64,000 nucleotides of DNA, taken from assembly GCA_944989445.1 (NCBI GenBank), contig CALYLW010000697.1:1-64000 (forward strand), written 5' to 3'. This DNA comes from Ampullaceana balthica. Lineage: Eukaryota; Mollusca; Gastropoda; Lymnaeidae. The translations under genes were made by a program, and so were the position numbers. The notes beneath the pieces were generated by a model. That model saw only the letters and a list, made by a program, of their open reading frames with translations, did no database searches and was not told where the DNA came from. Positions 12,119 to 21,873 of the stretch are shown in pieces (positions within the stretch are counted from its first letter, which is position 1; each line of letters opens with the position of its first letter).

Positions 12119-13747
12119 GAAAAAGTAAAAGTAGCTGAAGAAAAAGAAAAGATAAGAAAAGCCGAAGAAAAAGATAATCAAAAAATTGCTGAAGAAAAAG
12201 AGAAGCTAAGAATAGCTGAAGAAAAAGAGAAGCAAAGAATTGCCAAAGAAGAAGAGAAGCTAAAAATAGCTAAAGAAGAAGAAAGGCAAAAACAAATTAT
12301 TGAAAGAGAAGAAAGAGGTGCAAGAAGAGAACTTGAACAACTTCAAATTGACAAGTTAAAACTACAACTTGATTTAGAGAGTAGAGGCCACAATCCTGGT
12401 AATGACACAAATAGAAAGTCAGCACCGAAGGACACCTTCAAAGTTAGAAAATTTGATAGCCAGAAAGAAAAAATGGATGTTTATCTGGATTATTTCGAAT
12501 CCATAATGGCCATGAAAGGCTATGATGAAGAAGATTGGTCAGCACAATTGATGACTCAACTAACTGGAGAAGCATTTGAAGCCTACAACAGTATAGCCAA
12601 AGAAGACAAAAGCATATATAAAAATGTCAAAAAGGCACTTCTATGTCATTTCGGAAAGTCAGAAAATGATTATAGAAAAGAATTTCATGAAATGAGAATC
12701 AAGATGGACAAAGATCCACAGATCATAGTGCATGAAGCACAAGTTAAATTAACAAAATGGCTGGAACTTACAGCAATAGATACAAGCAATCCAAAGGCCA
12801 TACTAGACATGGTGTTAATTGACACGTTTTTAGAAAATGCAACACCAACTCTATTCACATATTTAACTGATAAGATAGTTCGTACTCAAGCAGAACTAAC
12901 AAATGCATTACGCACATTCAAAGACTCTCATCCGAATGTGGAAATGGATAAGAGACAAGATATCTTTGCAGCAATACAAATTAAAAGTACAGAAAAAAGA
13001 CAAGGAATGAGAAACCAGAGTCTGCCAAACCAAGGCATCAGACAAACTATTTGCTGGTACTGTAACAAGCCAGGACATATGGCGAAGCAGTGTTACCACA
13101 ATAAAGGACAACCAAATAGGGTGTCACCTAATGGCAGTCATATAAGAAAGAATGCAGAAGAAAAATCAAGACAAGATCACTTTGAAAACAAAGGTAGAAA
13201 ATCATGGAGAGAAAAATATAATCATAATTCCAGACATAGAGATTATGATCAAGATAGACAATCATGGAGAGAAAAATATAATCATAATTCCAGACATAGA
13301 GATTATGATCAAGATAGACAATCATGGAAAGAAAAATATAATCATAATTCCAGACATAGAGATTATGATCAAGATAGACAATCATGGAGAGACAAATATA
13401 ATCATAATTCCATATATAGAGACTATAATCAAAGCAGAAGATCATGGAGGGGCAGATATAGTTTTGATTCCAGAATAAGAAATGTTGATCGACCATGGAG
13501 GAAGAATGAAAAACCAGACATGGAAGATAGAATAAAGTTGAATCGAGAAGAAATAAGAACTAGTGACACTTTAGCCACTATTGACAATCACGTATATGAT
13601 AAAAGGGATGCAGACCATAGTAGCAGAGATAAAGATGGTACTTGTGAATCTGAAACCATTCGTGTGGAATCATCTGAAGTAGGAAGAACAATTGGTTGTG
13701 TATTAAGCATAATGAAAGACAAGATAAAGACAATGATTTTCAGATAA
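12119..13747 (+). CDS. gag: Gag polyprotein of the LTR retrotransposon (start damaged)
   Basis: The frame is open from 12119, but the first ATG is at 12473, giving 424 aa. Upstream of it, in frame, lies a strongly charged coiled-coil stretch rich in AEEKEK repeats (12119-12360). The likely original start lies before an in-frame stop at about 12116, so the present copy is probably truncated. From the 12473 ATG, residues 1-150 form the capsid-like helical part (AQLMTQLTGEAFEAY). Residues 194-207 are a CCHC zinc knuckle (CWYCNKPGHMAKQC). Residues 243-330 carry about four tandem 20-aa repeats (SWREKYNHNSRHRDYDQDRQ), basic and aromatic. Gag would package element RNA in the cytoplasm. Codon use is A-rich, unlike the secreted genes. 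Confidence 0.8.
   Translation, partial: EKVKVAEEKEKIRKAEEKDNQKIAEEKEKLRIAEEKEKQRIAKEEEKLKIAKEEERQKQIIEREERGARRELEQLQIDKLKLQLDLESRGHNPGNDTNRKSAPKDTFKVRKFDSQKEKMDVYLDYFESIMAMKGYDEEDWSAQLMTQLTGEAFEAYNSIAKEDKSIYKNVKKALLCHFGKSENDYRKEFHEMRIKMDKDPQIIVHEAQVKLTKWLELTAIDTSNPKAILDMVLIDTFLENATPTLFTYLTDKIVRTQAELTNALRTFKDSHPNVEMDKRQDIFAAIQIKSTEKRQGMRNQSLPNQGIRQTICWYCNKPGHMAKQCYHNKGQPNRVSPNGSHIRKNAEEKSRQDHFENKGRKSWREKYNHNSRHRDYDQDRQSWREKYNHNSRHRDYDQDRQSWKEKYNHNSRHRDYDQDRQSWRDKYNHNSIYRDYNQSRRSWRGRYSFDSRIRNVDRPWRKNEKPDMEDRIKLNREEIRTSDTLATIDNHVYDKRDADHSSRDKDGTCESETIRVESSEVGRTIGCVLSIMKDKIKTMIFR
13194..13440 (+). repeat. 60-bp tandem repeats inside gag, about four copies
   Basis: Three nearly identical 60-bp units (AATCATGGAGAGAAAAATAT...) start at about 13198, 13258 and 13318, followed by a diverged one at 13378 and a weak one at 13438. 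The period is a multiple of three, so it adds 20-aa blocks without breaking the frame. Confidence 0.93.
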
Positions 13748-13899
13748 AGCTTTCTACTGACAGTGACTCATCTGGTCGAAATTCTATTGAACTATCTGGA
13801 AGCAAAAATGACATCTCAAAAGCTAAGCAACTTATTCAAGATGCTGGAATTGATATTGTGAATGGACATAATCGAAGTCATGGGTTGGTGAATTATTGA
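13696..13899 (+). CDS. Second frame after gag, possible KH-like segment
   Basis: This frame overlaps the end of gag by 52 nt and is in a different register, as expected if a frameshift joins gag to pol. The segment FQIKLSTDSDSSGRNSIELS, GSKNDISKAKQLIQDAGIDI has the pattern of the second half of a KH RNA-binding fold (G-x3-I-x-I/L-x-G then I-x2-A-x3-I). No protease follows. It may be the remains of the region between Gag and protease. The KH reading is an inference from pattern only. Confidence 0.4.
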   Translation: MCIKHNERQDKDNDFQIKLSTDSDSSGRNSIELSGSKNDISKAKQLIQDAGIDIVNGHNRSHGLVNY

Positions 13900-13986
13900 A
13901 CATTTAACAGTCTGAAGAAACATTCAAAGCCCAACGATTTGAATTCATACTCGTCAACTGAAGAATGACTATTTTTGAACTAGGCT

Positions 13987-14068
13987 ATGCTATTAGCCGA
14001 CTACAAATTTGACATTAAACCTGTGAAGGGAAATGGACAATGTGGTTGCAGACATATTAAGTAGAATG
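13987..14068 (+). pseudogene. Remnant of the RNase H end of Pol
   Basis: One frame reads LLADYKFDIKPVKG and the next frame continues with DNVVADILSRM. The combination is the well-known end of the Ty3/gypsy RNase H region (Y-x-F/L-x-I-x2-V-K-G, then D-N-x2-A-D-x-L-S-R). Only about 27 codons remain and they are split by a frameshift; all of protease, RT and integrase is gone. Confidence 0.7.
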
Positions 14069-14079
14069 ACCACAATAAA

Positions 14080-14232
14080 TAAAGACATTCTGTGAATTCC
14101 TAAGTGATAAAACCAGAGACTGTATTAATATTAGTCTGTGAATTCCTCAATGATAAAACCAGAGACTGTATTAAAAAAGACATTCTGTGAATTCCTAATG
14201 ATACAACAAGAGACTGTAATAATATTAATATT
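14080..14232. repeat. Three ~55-bp tandem repeats before the 3' LTR
   Basis: TCTGTGAATTCCTAAGTGAT and AACCAGAGACTGTATTAA recur three times with small differences between about 14080 and 14232. Confidence 0.8.
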
Positions 14233-14562
14233 TTTATTCGCTGAACAATAGACAAGGAACGGTGTTTGAATTCCACTGGATTATTAGTTAATTTTAATAA
14301 TTTAAATTTTGATTGTTAAAAGTATTTTAATTACACAAAATTACAGATGTGTTTCAGTTTCATTTTTTCAGCACAGGTAGACGGTTGCTGTCCTACAGAT
14401 TTTTTCTCTTGATTTTTATGTCCAGATGTTGTGTGTAAGGCAATGAATGTTCATTGATGATAAATATTTGAAATTTGAATATAGATTTAGATTAATTGGA
14501 TTTTATTAAGACCAAAAATGTTGTATTTCATAAACATTTTTTTTGGAAGGATGCGGGGTGAA

Positions 14563-14887
14563 TGTCACGGGTGAATCACGAGTGTATTGCGTGATCGGAT
14601 GACGGAGAGGTCACGTGAGTAATAAGCGTGGGAAGAAAGAGTCGTTCCCATTGGCTAAGAAGGTTGGGGGGGCAGTTGTCAGAGAACTTCCGTGGTGGAA
14701 GGACGTGATGTGTGTGCCTGAATATTCCACGTTGTATAACCTCAATTTATATGTCATGTACATAGTATACATATTAAAGTTGTTTTATTGAAACAAGTTC
14801 TTCAGAGGATTATTGTGTACATGGTTATGTATTGAGAGAACGCCTACAAGAGAGTTAGATACATATTACTAAGCAAAGCCAGTGACA
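14563..14887 (+). repeat. 3' LTR
   Basis: A 325-bp copy of the left LTR with about eight substitutions, two fewer G in the poly-G run and one 1-bp deletion. Preceded by a purine-rich tract at about 14545-14562. Confidence 0.92.
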
Positions 14888-14892
14888 GTACC
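14888..14892. repeat. Target-site duplication GTACC (right)
   Basis: Matches 10215-10219. Confidence 0.9.
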
Positions 14893-15196
14893 TATAGATT
14901 TTAATTTCACGCAAACATCGTCCATGACAGCCTTAATTTGAATTTCGCATCTGAAGAATTCACTGCAGCTTATGGAAAGATGTGTGTGTATAATTTAAAG
15001 GCTTGGTTGATCATGTTTTCAAACGTTGAGAGTTCCTCTATGGTGGTAATGTTTTGCTTACAAAGTGATTATGAGCAACTTAACACTATCCGTGGGTTTG
15101 CAGATTAAAATATAAATAAGCTCATCTTTTAAAGATTTTACAATAGTGCATCAAGCGGCAGCGGTAAGATTAGAAGCCTCGAGGATCTTGTCCGAT

Positions 15197-16463
15197 TCAC
15201 ATCTTGGTTAGGTTCTTAACAAACTCAAAAGCGGGACTAAAAGGTGTACATTGAACATGATTGTTGTCACAGATGACCTCATAAAGTTTGTTGTAGTCAG
15301 CTTCCCTCCAATCAAAATACTCTAAAAGAGAGTCAAATGATTTAAGGCTGTTACACTCCTCCACTCTGTAAATTTTACCTTCGGCTTTGCACATTTTAGA
15401 GGATAACTGTTTGTCTATGAAGCAAAAAACTTTTTACATGTATCTCTGAGCTTCTGCGTCTTTGTTTGGAACTGAAGTAGTACATGGTACAACAGTTATT
15501 TAATTGATGCAAACAGCTGTTTTTATGACAGCGATGTCTTCTCCCCAACAAGTTGGGTTCAAAAGATCTTTCTGTGTTTCCGTTAACATACATGCCTCTT
15601 CAAGGCTGGGCAGTGCGACCGCCGCCCTCAAAACCAGCTGTTTACAAACTTCAGTCTTAACAGTCTTCTTGATATAGTCGATGACCTTCTGTTTCTGATT
15701 AATGAATTGATGTCCTGGTGATTAATGTTGTTGTTACTTTAACATTACGGACATCTGTTCTTATGTTTTCTATTACTGCTGCTGTACAATTGAGTTTTTT
15801 TTTAATCTTTCATCAGTATCTGTAAGACACGTGCATCTGCTAGTCGGATGGCTGCGTCCGTCACCCCCACAGCCAGTTCTATGCAACCTTCATTCCTGAC
15901 AATTTTGCTGATATAGTCCATTGCCATCTGTTACTGAACAATATTGGAATATGGTGTAGCTTACATTGCTGTTAATTTCATCAGCTTTTTGGTAGATGGG
16001 GAGGAAACAATGGTTGGTGTGATAGTGGAATAAGTAATATTTTCATGTACAATATCATTGACGCAAATTGCTTTGTTTATGGCTACGATGTTTTCTTCTG
16101 AACATTTGGATCCCAATAATTCTTTATGTGTTTCAATTAAACTACATGCTTCTTCAAGGCTAGACACTACAATGAACGCACTTGAAACCAGCAATTTACA
16201 ATCTTCAGTTTTTACAGTCTCTTTGATAGAGTCGATGGCATTCTGTATCTAGATAATGAATTGCTGTGACAATGTAGTTGTTACCTCAACAATACAGACA
16301 GCGGTTTTTATAACTTCGATATCTGGTTCTGTACATTTCGTTTCCCAAACATCTCTCATTGTTATCGTTGAGTCACATGCCTCCTTAAGACTGGACATTG
16401 CATCCGCTGCTGCCGTGGCAAGGTTCTTACAATCTTCAGACTTGACATTCTTGTTGATATAGT
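15197..16463 (-). pseudogene. Decaying 3' half of the multi-domain cysteine-rich gene (domains 5-9)
   Basis: Beyond the end of the 490-aa frame the same kind of domain continues. Domain 5 (about 16463-16270) and domain 6 (about 16240-16040) share a frame but are split by TAG at 16249-16251. The linker after domain 6 ends in TAA at 15961-15963. Domain 7 (about 15930-15750) has lost a cysteine and is frameshifted. Domain 8 (about 15710-15505) keeps all four cysteines with 17/13/12 spacing and then meets TAA at 15500-15502. A last domain (about 15470-15230) is of the six-cysteine type, with its fourth cysteine replaced by Trp (FDWREADYNKLYEVICDNN) and a TAA at 15434-15436; it ends at 15197. Several independent disablements argue against sequencing error. 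The upstream frame could still make a shortened protein. Confidence 0.75.
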
Positions 16464-17936
16464 CTAATGCCTTCTGTTCTGTTCAAGAAATATGGAATTT
16501 TTGGTAGCAGCCATTGTTGTTAATGTCTGGAGACGTGTGGCAGATGTTTGGGAAACATTGTTTTGTATTTTATTGACATGTGTTAAATTATTTTGATCTG
16601 TTTTTGCTGAGTTTTGTTTATAAAGCGTGATATCCTGTTCTGGTGACAATGCTGAAGTAGTACTTGGTACAACTGCAGTGTCATTGACGCAAAAAGCTGT
16701 TTCTATGACTGCGATGTCTTCTCCTGAGCAAATTGAGTTCAAAAATTCTTTCTGTGATTCCGTTAACCTACACAACTCTTCAAGGCTGGGCAGTGCGACC
16801 GCCGCCCCCAAAACCAGTTGTTTACAATCTTCAGATTTAACAGTCGTGTTGATATAGTCGATGACCTTCTGATTTTGAATAATGAATAGCTGTTCTGTTG
16901 ACATTGTTGTTGTTACCTCAACAATACAGAGAGCGGCTTGTATAACTCTGATATCTGCTTCTGTACATTGCATTTCCAAAACAGCTCTAAGAGTTACCGT
17001 TAAGTCACATGCCTCCTTAAGACTGGACACTGTGTCCACAGTTGACAACATCAGGTTTTTACAAACTTCAGACTTCACATTCTTGTTGATATAGTCTAAT
17101 GCCTTCTGTTTCTGTTCGAGAAGTATGGGATATTTGGTAGTAGCCGTTGTTGTTAATATCTGGAGATGTGAGGTAGATGTATGGGAAACATCGGTATCTT
17201 CGTTGGCTGAATGGGTGAAGTTATTTCGATCTGTATTTGTTGAGTTTTGTTTATAAACCGTGATTTCCTGTTCTGGCGACGATGTTGTCGTAGCCTCATA
17301 AACACAGACAGCTGTTTTTATGACCGACATATCCGCTGCTGAGCACAGGTGATCAAAATATACGGTTTCTCTTTCCGTAAAGGCGCATGCCTCTTCCAGA
17401 CTGGGCACAACCTCGGCCGCCATCAACAGAAACTGTTTACAATCTTCAGACTTGACATTGTTGTCGATATAGTCCAAGGCTCTCTGCCTCTGAACAGCAG
17501 TGGGGTGTAGCGTCGTGGCCATTGTTGTTGATTTTTGGATCTGTGCTGTGGAGAGTTGGGTAGCGTTTATGTGTCCGGTGGAGTGGCTAGTAATATTGGT
17601 TTGTGTTGTATCTAGTCCCGTTATTGTTTGAATGGCAGAGTGGTCAGGCGTCGTTCCACACATAAAACCCTCTAACCTGACTAGTTCACCTGCGTCACAG
17701 CCAAAGTTTGTCATCAAAGCTGGTTTTAAAAGTAGAAACTGAGCGCATCTTTGATCGACACCAGGTCCTTTGACATTGGAAGTCAATCCCGCTTTGCAAT
17801 CACCTGTTACAGTTAAGCTGTTTATTGCTTGCAAAAACTCACTGTCAGTATTGGCGTCATCTGCAAAAGCCCCATAACAGAGGAGGATAACAACAGAGAG
17901 TGTGATATGATGGAGTAATATCTGCTTTCTTGGCAT
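16464..17936 (-). CDS. Secreted multi-domain cysteine-rich protein, 490 aa (unrecognised family)
   Basis: Start ATG 17936, with a splice acceptor (TGTATTTTCAG) 23 nt upstream, so a 5'-UTR intron is likely. Residues 1-25 are a signal peptide (hydrophobic ITLSVVILLCYGAFA). Four domains with four cysteines each follow: C47/64/80/93, C166/184/198/211, C292/310/324/337 and C371/389/403/416. Domains 2-4 keep an exact 17-13-12 residue spacing and the motif DYIN-x2-VKSE-x-CK; domain 1 is 16-15-12. They are joined by Thr/Ser-rich linkers with about eight N-glycosylation sequons, so the protein is probably a secreted or mucus-type glycoprotein (inference). The end (FLEQNRRH) comes from a frameshift at about 16480: relative to the domain 2-3 linker one T is missing from a short T-run, and domain 5 continues in another frame. 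The domain matches the four inner cysteines of the small secreted proteins at 34.8-61.9 kb. No function is known to me. Confidence 0.75.
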   Translation of the reverse strand: MPRKQILLHHITLSVVILLCYGAFADDANTDSEFLQAINSLTVTGDCKAGLTSNVKGPGVDQRCAQFLLLKPALMTNFGCDAGELVRLEGFMCGTTPDHSAIQTITGLDTTQTNITSHSTGHINATQLSTAQIQKSTTMATTLHPTAVQRQRALDYIDNNVKSEDCKQFLLMAAEVVPSLEEACAFTERETVYFDHLCSAADMSVIKTAVCVYEATTTSSPEQEITVYKQNSTNTDRNNFTHSANEDTDVSHTSTSHLQILTTTATTKYPILLEQKQKALDYINKNVKSEVCKNLMLSTVDTVSSLKEACDLTVTLRAVLEMQCTEADIRVIQAALCIVEVTTTMSTEQLFIIQNQKVIDYINTTVKSEDCKQLVLGAAVALPSLEELCRLTESQKEFLNSICSGEDIAVIETAFCVNDTAVVPSTTSALSPEQDITLYKQNSAKTDQNNLTHVNKIQNNVSQTSATRLQTLTTMAATKNSIFLEQNRRH

Positions 17937-17962
17937 TCTTAAATTTCATCGAATTCTACCTG
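17937..17962 (-). other. 5'-UTR segment and splice acceptor of the multi-domain gene
   Basis: On the minus strand TGTATTTTCAG precedes the exon, which would start at 17959, 23 nt before the ATG. The upstream exon is not identified. Confidence 0.55.
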
Positions 17963-19289
17963 AAAATACAGAGAAACCTTATCAAAAACTATATTCTTTA
18001 TGGGAATAACATTTCTACACGTATGTAGTCTTGCTCTTCTATGATAAACACGGAATTTCGTCTTAAACTATGGGTTTCGAAGCGTATTTGGTCTTGTTCA
18101 ATAACTAATTACTCTTTTGAGCTCCCTTGAAATCTACATTCTTCAAGCGAAGAAAAATAAAGATATATGTATGATTATTTCTAACTATCTCCTAAAATAA
18201 AGTAAAGAAAGAAGTTGAAAAAAGTCATGTTAAAGTTTAGAATTAAAAGATTATTTATTAAAATCACAGTAAATTAATGTAACCACTGATAATATCTTAT
18301 TTGAGGACCCTCGCTCCAAAGTAACATGAGGTACAATGCCTGCCCCCTCCCCCCTTTCTTAACCGCGAACATTCCAACACCTACAAATTATTTGTTTTTC
18401 TCACTTTGGGAATTACTGTGGTTAAACGAGGAGTTATTTTACAAAACGAATACCTAAATAACGTTACCACGGAGGACAGAGAATTGTGCCATAACCTAAA
18501 CTAAAATGCGACCTCATTTATAATGTCCTAATCATTTGGTTTACACACCAAAAATTAATAGAGACTGCACCTGTGTGCTTTGCTTAGATTTACACAGAGT
18601 GTGTTGAAGATAATGACGTTTCAAGACCAGGGGAATAAGTTAAACAATGCAACAGTTTTAATTGTCTTGTCGCGTTAATGATATTATTTATAGCGTTTTG
18701 AGCAGTATATAAATGTATATTAAACACAGAAACGGCATTATTTCTTCTTCTGTTGATCAAAGACACATGATTGATATTCTCTATAATCATTATTGCTTCT
18801 ATGAAAGTTGAGATTGTGTAAATAAATCTATAAATATGGTAATTTGAGGCAATAATGATTCAGGCATTAGCGACAGGAGGCTAGGGAACATAAGGGAATA
18901 AACCAATGCTTCGACTAGCTGTACTTCGGCAGCAACAAGGACCTCCTGTGTGGTGTTCTTGTAGTATTAGCCTGAGCTGCCCTTCATTGCGTCGCCTTTG
19001 TCTTGACGGCAGAGGTGTCAGCTTTTGCCCTAAACTGCACCAGATGACTAAGCTATTGGTTATTTTGAACATGCTTAGTTAGCCACAGTGGTCACCAGCC
19101 CCAGAGTTTCTAGTGAGATGTCATCAAGTGTTTCTGTGTCTACTCCGGACAAAGCATTTATCAACATCTGGGTATGCAAACACATTTTTTTACTCAACAA
19201 AGGAAGAACCAAAATAAAATTGGCTCGTAATTTATCAAAGTCCAGGCCTCCTTTTGTCTATGATGTCAATGAGTTTTAATTATATTAGT
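17963..19289. other. Probable 5' intron and intergenic DNA, no gene recognised
   Basis: AT-rich to about 18870; 18880-19180 is more GC-balanced but I recognise no protein in it. It adjoins the LINE relic and could be more of that element. Confidence 0.5.
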
Positions 19290-19815
19290 GTACCAACGCC
19301 ATGTGAGGTTGCGGAACAACTTTCACAAAATTCTCAAAATGAAATGGCAAGGAAAAGTTCCAAACACCTAAGTCCTTGTCAAGGCAGGACTCTCGAGTAT
19401 CTAGACAAGCCTGATGAAGCCCAAACTATGATGGTGGGCGCCTTGAAAATGTCGGATCATCGGCTCCCAAAGAGGCCCTTCTATGGCGAGCTTACAGAAA
19501 GCCCGTGAAGTTCAATGGAAGCGATGCAAGGATACGCTTAAGGCCGCACTGAAGGCTTACGGCAATGGGCATGACTGCTGGGAGGCAGCAGCAACATGGA
19601 TATCAAACAAACACCTGGCTTCCTAGTCCAAACGATAGGCCAGGAAGGATCGTGCTAAAAAACTTCTTTATTACATCCCAACCATCTGTTGTCCGACATG
19701 TGGACGCAACTTTTGGGCAAGGATAATTGTAATAAGCCATCAAACGACCCACCAAGCTGCCATAGCTTATGGTTAATGTAATTATAATAGTCCACGTCGA
19801 TCATGATGGATAAAC
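19290..19815 (+). pseudogene. LINE relic: C-terminus of an endonuclease-reverse transcriptase ORF
   Basis: The plus strand reads TMMVGALKMSDHRLPKRPFY then GEL, matching the (M-x-D-x-RLPK-x3-YGEL) block that follows RT in a common invertebrate LINE group. It then shifts frame. About 19500-19610 keeps the RxKDxLKxxLK-like and WEAAA pieces. At about 19679-19750 a C2H2 finger survives (CCPTCGRNFWARIIVISHQT, TH), the usual last domain of these proteins. An A-rich tail (AAACAAAAACAAAAAAT) closes it at about 19815. Several frameshifts and stops: dead copy. Confidence 0.75.
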
Positions 19816-20879
19816 AAAAACAAAAAATCAGGTTTTACCAAAAGGGGCTTCCGTAACCTTAAATTACCCTCGAATTAATTTTGTGTTCTTCAATTTTTAA
19901 ATGAAGAAATGTAATATTTGTCTCTACTTGGTTTTTTGAGACGGATGTTAATACATACAAAATTTATTATAAACGTTGCTTATCTAGCGTCAGTTTAAAT
20001 CTATTAACTAATAGCAACCACAAAAATAAACAAACAAACATGTCCAATCATTCTTACCTCGTACGTAATGCGAATAGAAAAATTATGGACTCATAATTGT
20101 ATTTTCTTGTGATAAAGTTGTGCACGTCTGCCAATAGACACATTCAAGTCTGCCAGTTGCTTTTAACTTTAATTAGGCGTAAGTTGAGATACAACAAAGA
20201 TGTTTTTTTATGGCCTTCATAATTTTTTTTAGAAAATGACAAGATTATCTCAATACTTTATCAATTGAAATTATCTTATAACCAGTTTAATATGAGACAA
20301 ACTTTAGATATCTTCATTGTCAGATACAAGCATGTCAGTTTTAATTGCTTTTTTGTTCCAAGTCCCTTTTTATTCCTTTCAATGCTACTTCAGAAAAACA
20401 AGCAATTAATATCTCCGTTAACCTCAAAAGCAAAACTGTAAATGAAAATGTGTATTGATATGTTTCTTTACATTACACATGAAATTTCTCAACTCTAAGA
20501 GATTACTTGTTAAAGTACATATATTATATATGTATATGTGTACGACCCCGTAAAGTCGTGCTTCGATAGTTGGCAAAATCGGTTAAGTCTGGTAATTCCA
20601 TGGCTCCCAAATTTTGTGACGCAACATACCAATAAATATTACGTACGTATGATTTTCCCGCAATTTAATGTTTCTATTTTTAAAATGAACATAAATTTAA
20701 AACACAGTAATTAAGGATAACAAAAATGTTAGACGGATTCCAATAATTAACATTCGCCCTACTACACAGCATCAGTTATAAGCAATTACCGATTTTTCTG
20801 TAATTTTTGTAATTAAAGTTTTTTTAATATATTGGATTAAAACAAATTACCAGGATTTGTAATGACGTATTATATATAA
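19816..20879. other. Gene-free AT-rich stretch
   Basis: No gene, RNA or repeat recognised. Confidence 0.55.
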
Positions 20880-21259
20880 CTAGGTTGTGCTGCGGTGCCG
20901 TGGCGCCTGCGGCGCCCTTTTTTTTCAAATGCCCAACTAACTTATCCTTGTTTGATAAATACTTAATATTGAACATACTGAAATGTACACAAAGAATTTT
21001 ATAATAGGGATTGTAGGGTGCCTACGGTGCTCACTGCAGCTGTGGGGCGCCTACGGCGCCTACCCTTTTTTGTCAAAAGCCCGAGTAACTTATCATTGTT
21101 TGATAAATACGAAATATTAAACTTGCTGAAATGTACACAAAGTGTTTTATAATTATAAATCATCAAATTATATTTTTACATCGTTCCCTTTTCAAAAATT
21201 AAAATATAAGCTAAAACAATTATTATGTCCTATAATATATTATTTTTTTACAGCGTGTC
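20880..21259 (-). mobile_element. Helitron-like element, GGCGCC-hairpin family (3' part, split by an LTR element)
   Basis: CTAG at 20880-20883 (minus-strand 3' end, T following) with GGCGCC palindromes just inside, as at 9505. The sequence continues beyond the inserted LTR element at 25676-25812, where its other end (CTTGGACTATTATAT) is found. GTGTC is duplicated on both sides of the insertion. Confidence 0.6.
21255..21259. repeat. Target-site duplication GTGTC (left)
   Basis: GTGTC abuts the LTR at 21260 and is repeated at 25676-25680. Confidence 0.92.
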
Positions 21260-21434
21260 TGAAGTGGATTGTGGTTTTATAATTCTAGATATACAATACA
21301 AGTGACGAAGAAGCCATGTTTCATGTTGCTTGTTTATTATTCTACTTTACATGTAAGGGACATCACTCAACATAATAAAACTAATACAAGTCAAGAGAGT
21401 GAGTTCCCCTAAGAATAAAGCTCAATATATTACA
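21260..21434 (-). repeat. 3' LTR (175 bp)
   Basis: TGAAGTGGATTGTGGTTTTA ... CTCAATATATTACA as read on plus; no difference from 25501-25675 found by eye. Confidence 0.95.
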
Positions 21435-21873
21435 TCCCTTTACCCTTAGTAAATACTAACATAATTTCCAGAGAATAAATGATAGTACATGTATCTTAAA
21501 ACTACCTTTTTATTCTCTACTTTAACACATTAGAATTTCCAAGCAATAATAAAATAAAGATTGAATTATCATTGCTATTCTATAAAGAAATGTATGAAAC
21601 TGCATTATGAATAATGATCCCTTTTCAATTAATAACACCTCAAAAGTCAATACTAAACATTATATATATATATTATATAGGATAGTATAGTATAGGCCTA
21701 TGCATTCCTTCTGAAATGTTAAACAATTTAATGAATCACTAAATATATTGTAACATGAACATTATATGATTTGAATCATTTGGTAGATTAAATCCTTACA
21801 AACAAATGCAAAATATGCTACAACATAATTACAATACAAAACAATGATGTCAAAGTCCTCTTAACGTTTAAAC
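21435..21873 (-). other. 3' non-coding region of the gypsy element
   Basis: AT-rich sequence between the end of integrase and the polypurine tract (about 21435-21448). Contains a short TATA-rich run at about 21660. Confidence 0.6.

Larger units (their letters stand above)
10220..14887 (+). mobile_element. LTR retrotransposon, complete ends, pol almost entirely lost
   Basis: A 4.67-kb insertion bounded by LTRs (TG...CA) and a 5-bp target duplication GTACC. A primer-binding-site-like TGGTGTCAGAAG starts 2 nt after the left LTR and a purine-rich GGAAGGATGCGGGGTGAA precedes the right LTR. It encodes a Gag with a zinc knuckle but only a scrap of the RNase H end of Pol, so it is non-autonomous. 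The two LTRs differ by roughly eight substitutions plus small indels, so the insertion is not recent. A 5'-truncated LINE fragment sits in its leader (10741-11284). Superfamily is inferred as Ty3/gypsy from the Gag style and Pol remnant. Confidence 0.9.

Noticed and set aside
13128..13496. Antisense and alternative frames within the gag repeats
   Set aside because: Shadows of the 60-bp repeat in the true Gag frame.
15396..15593. 65-aa frame with NNCC and RRR segments
   Set aside because: Wrong frame across domain 8 of the multi-domain gene; the homologous frame carries the conserved cysteines.
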